Assembly (NCBI GenBank): GCA_963705275.1
Contig: OY970063.1
Location: 434,001 to 498,000 of the forward strand
Length of the DNA stretch: 64,000 nt
Reading direction: 5' to 3'
Source of the DNA: Fen-1135 sp963705275
Lineage (GTDB): Bacteria; Desulfobacterota; Syntrophia; Syntrophales; UBA2185
Notes under the pieces: model-generated
The model's database searches: none
What the model saw: the letters and a program-made list of their open reading frames with translations, nothing else
What the model was told of the DNA's origin: nothing
Shown: piece by piece, positions 61,543-64,000 of the stretch
How the letters are laid out: every line of letters starts with the position of its first letter
How positions within the stretch are numbered: the first letter of the stretch is position 1
Translations under genes and position numbers: made by a program

Positions 61543-64000
61543 TCAAGCTTCGCCACGAAAACGGCGCAAATATCTCCGCACCATCTTCTGGAATGAATCA
61601 AGATAGATATATATGACGGGAGAAATGTATAGGGTCACAATCTGCGAAAATACGAGACCTCCGACGACCGCCATTCCCAGTGGTCGCCGCGATTCGGCGC
61701 CTGCGCCCAATCCGAGAGCAATGGGCAATGTTGCCATGAGAGCCGACATGGTTGTCATCATGATCGGACGGAACCGAATGAGAGCACCCTGAAAGATTGC
61801 TTCCTCCGGCGTCTTGCCTTCCTTCCTTTCCGCATCCAAAGCAAAATCAATCATCATGATCGCATTCTTCTTGACAATACCTATCAGCATGATGACCCCC
61901 ACCAGGGCGTACAGATTTAGATCAATGTGGAATATCAGCAGCGTCAGAAGCGCCCCGAGTCCCGCAGAAGGCAGTCCCGAAAGTATGGTAATGGGATGGA
62001 TGTAGCTCTCGTAAAGAATGCCGAGCACGATGTATATTACCAGGATGGCTACGAGGATCAGTATCCCCAGCCCCGCCATGGATGACTTGAAGGCCTGGGC
62101 TGTCCCCTGCAAACTGCCGGTTATCGTCGCGGGAAGCACCTCCCTCGACGTCTTCTCCACCCCACCCACGGCATCGCCAAGCGATTTCCCGAGTGCCAGA
62201 TTGAAGGAAACCGTCACAGCCGGCAACTGGCCGAGGTGATTAACGGTAAGGGGACCCACGGTTCGCTCCAAGGCCGCCACTGTGCTCAAGGGAACGAGGT
62301 TTCCGGAAGAGGATCGGATGTAAAGAAGGGAAAGCGCTGCGGGATCCATCTGGTACTCAGGCTCAAGTTCGATGATGACCCAGTACTGGTTTGTCGGCGC
62401 ATAGATCGTCGAGACCTGGCGGGACGAGTATGCGCTTGAGAGGGCATCCTCGATCTGACCCGCGCTGATGCCCAGGGCTGAAGCTTTGTCCCTGTTTATC
62501 CTGACATATACCTGGGGGCTCTTTATCTGCAGGTCACTCGTCACATCCAGAAAGCCCGGCAGCGCCCTCAGCTTTGCCTCCAGGACGGGGGCGTATTTGT
62601 AAAGCTCCCTGATGTCTGCGCTCTGGAGTGTATACTGGTATTGGCTCTTCGTCAGAAGCCCGCCGACATTTATGGGCGGCGGGTTTTGCATAAAGACCCT
62701 TATGCCCGGAACCGTGGCAAGCTTAGGTCTCATCTCCTGAATCACCTCATCCGCGCTTAACAAGCGTTCATTACGCGGTTTCAAGCGGATAAACATACGG
62801 CCTATGTTGGACGCTACCGTGCTGCCGACAGCACCCACGCTTGACATGAAGCTACTGACGTTCGGGTCCTGTTGCACTATCTCGGCAAGCTTCTTTTGGT
62901 GCGCAACCAGCGATTGAAAGGATATATCCTCCGCTGCTTCCGTAAAGCAGAAAATTTGACCTGTGTCTTCACTGGGGAGAAATCCTTTTGGCGTGTAGAA
63001 ATAGAGCCCGATAACAGCCACTAAGAATAAAATAGAAACGAGCAGAGTCGTCCGCCTGTAATGTAAGGCCCACTTAAGGCTTATTTCATACGCACCGCGC
63101 ATGCCTTCGAAGAACCGTTCGAAAATCTGGTAGAGACGGCCATGCCTTACCTCCGCAGGAGGACGGAGAAAACGGCTGCAGAGCATAGGCGTCAATGTGA
63201 GTGATACAAATCCGGAGATGAGAACGGCGACAGAGATAGTAACTGCAAACTCACGAAGCAGTCTTCCAACGATGCCTCCCATGAAGAGGACAGGAATAAA
63301 AACGGCAACGAGAGAAAGGGTCATGGAAAGTATGGTAAAGCTTATCTCGCGCGACCCTTTGAGGGCTGCCTCCATTACCCCTTCACCCTGCTCCATGTGT
63401 CGAACGATATTCTCCAGCATGACGATGGCGTCGTCGACCACGAATCCAACGCACAGTGTAAGAGCCATCAGCGACAGGTTATCGAGGCTATAACCGCAAA
63501 GATACATTACAGCAAAGGTTCCTACGATTGACATCGGCAAGGCTAGGCTCGGGATGACTGTGGCGGAAAGGTTGCGGAGAAAGACAAAGATCACGATAAT
63601 GACAAGACCCAGGGCTAAGAACAAGGTAAACTGAACGTCGTGAACCGAGTCTTTTATGGGCACGGATCGGTCAAAGAGGATATCGAGATTCACCGACGCC
63701 GGAAGGTCTGCACGGAAGCTCGGAAGAATGTTCTTAATAGACTGCACGACCTCGATCGTATTGGTGCCCGGCTGGCGGAGTATGGCAAGTACAATGGCCC
63801 GGGTGCCGCTGTACCAAGCGGCGACCTTGTCGTTCTGGACGCTGTCGATGACATGTCCCAGTTCACCCAGCCTCACCGGCGACCCGCCGCGATATGCCAC
63901 AATGAGCGGCCTGTAGGCCGCCGCATCATTTAGCTGGCCTGTGGCCTGTACTGTAAAGGCCTGGTGGGTTCCCCATAGGGTGCCTGTGGGAAGATTGACA
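61543..64000 (-). CDS. RND efflux permease, MdtB/MdtC type (5' end outside the window)
   Basis: An inner-membrane multidrug proton antiporter of the HAE-1 family, 819 residues seen; reading continues beyond position 64000, so about 200 N-terminal residues are missing. The proton-relay aspartates are in GFVVDDAIVMLENIVRHM, the second-half relay Lys in IVKKNAIMMIDFAL, and NLSLMALTL is typical of MdtB/C. Periplasmic pore motifs include LPTGTLWGTHQAFTV. TM helices and both halves are intact up to the end (MVRRYLRRFRGEA). The partner adaptor and outer-membrane channel should lie to the right. Confidence 0.95.
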   Translation of the reverse strand, partial: VNLPTGTLWGTHQAFTVQATGQLNDAAAYRPLIVAYRGGSPVRLGELGHVIDSVQNDKVAAWYSGTRAIVLAILRQPGTNTIEVVQSIKNILPSFRADLPASVNLDILFDRSVPIKDSVHDVQFTLFLALGLVIIVIFVFLRNLSATVIPSLALPMSIVGTFAVMYLCGYSLDNLSLMALTLCVGFVVDDAIVMLENIVRHMEQGEGVMEAALKGSREISFTILSMTLSLVAVFIPVLFMGGIVGRLLREFAVTISVAVLISGFVSLTLTPMLCSRFLRPPAEVRHGRLYQIFERFFEGMRGAYEISLKWALHYRRTTLLVSILFLVAVIGLYFYTPKGFLPSEDTGQIFCFTEAAEDISFQSLVAHQKKLAEIVQQDPNVSSFMSSVGAVGSTVASNIGRMFIRLKPRNERLLSADEVIQEMRPKLATVPGIRVFMQNPPPINVGGLLTKSQYQYTLQSADIRELYKYAPVLEAKLRALPGFLDVTSDLQIKSPQVYVRINRDKASALGISAGQIEDALSSAYSSRQVSTIYAPTNQYWVIIELEPEYQMDPAALSLLYIRSSSGNLVPLSTVAALERTVGPLTVNHLGQLPAVTVSFNLALGKSLGDAVGGVEKTSREVLPATITGSLQGTAQAFKSSMAGLGILILVAILVIYIVLGILYESYIHPITILSGLPSAGLGALLTLLIFHIDLNLYALVGVIMLIGIVKKNAIMMIDFALDAERKEGKTPEEAIFQGALIRFRPIMMTTMSALMATLPIALGLGAGAESRRPLGMAVVGGLVFSQIVTLYISPVIYIYLDSFQKMVRRYLRRFRGEA

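Overview
The window is a dense 64 kb stretch of bacterial chromosome. Gene content and order fit an anaerobic 'deltaproteobacterium', most likely of the syntrophic lineage (Syntrophales or relatives); this taxonomic call is inference. Supporting traits are an LPS transport and Kdo block joined to rpoN, hpf and ptsN, an NADH-dependent flavin-based oxidoreductase cluster, several GAF/PAS sigma-54-type regulators, a MthK-like K+ channel, and frequent TTG and GTG starts. No phage, IS element or CRISPR array was recognised.

Layout: 1-911 is the 3'-truncated coaBC gene and 1113-2441 an M23 peptidase. From 13872 down to 2526 the minus strand carries xerD, a TPR membrane protein, kdsA, kdsC, lptC, lptA, lptB, rpoN, hpf, ptsN, a frameshifted hprK and rapZ. 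This is the classical proteobacterial Kdo/LPS-export/sigma-54/PTS-Ntr block. A large hybrid PAS histidine kinase (14145-16760) has a recent in-frame 378-bp internal duplication. From 17186 to 23785 the plus strand carries DRTGG, ATPase, DRTGG, PHP and ATPase genes followed by NuoE-, HndB- and NuoF-like subunits. The last is fused to a GltD-like flavoprotein, and no hydrogenase or formate dehydrogenase catalytic subunit lies next to it. Cell-wall genes and metF follow, then a tRNA-Arg.

From 28914 to about 31700, right after tRNA-Arg(CCG), lies a 2.8-kb island of decayed genes plus one small intact ORF. The ribosomal/replication operon rpsF-rpsR-DUF2232-rplI-dnaB comes next, then the stress genes rpoH (minus), clpB and htpX (plus), then DUF1844, ispE, tRNA-Gln, prs, rplY, pth and ychF.

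From 45440 to 50061 (minus strand) lies the most interesting region. A K+ channel, a cyclic-nucleotide-binding protein and a GAF-GAF-AAA-Fis regulator precede what looks like a complete sigma-54 control region. It has three GTGC-N7-GCAC palindromes, a perfect match to the IHF consensus and a near-consensus -24/-12 promoter. It reads into a 78-codon, highly charged small ORF. I infer a self-contained regulator/target module of unknown output.

The rest holds EF-G, a GerMN lipoprotein-like gene, an HD phosphohydrolase, a LysM protein, a PP-loop enzyme and DUF4301. An FHA/CHASE2 pair follows, in which the CHASE2 protein ends in the tail of a PP2C phosphatase, apparently a deletion chimera that removed a kinase and most of a phosphatase. 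The window ends in an MdtB/C-type RND pump gene that runs off the right edge.
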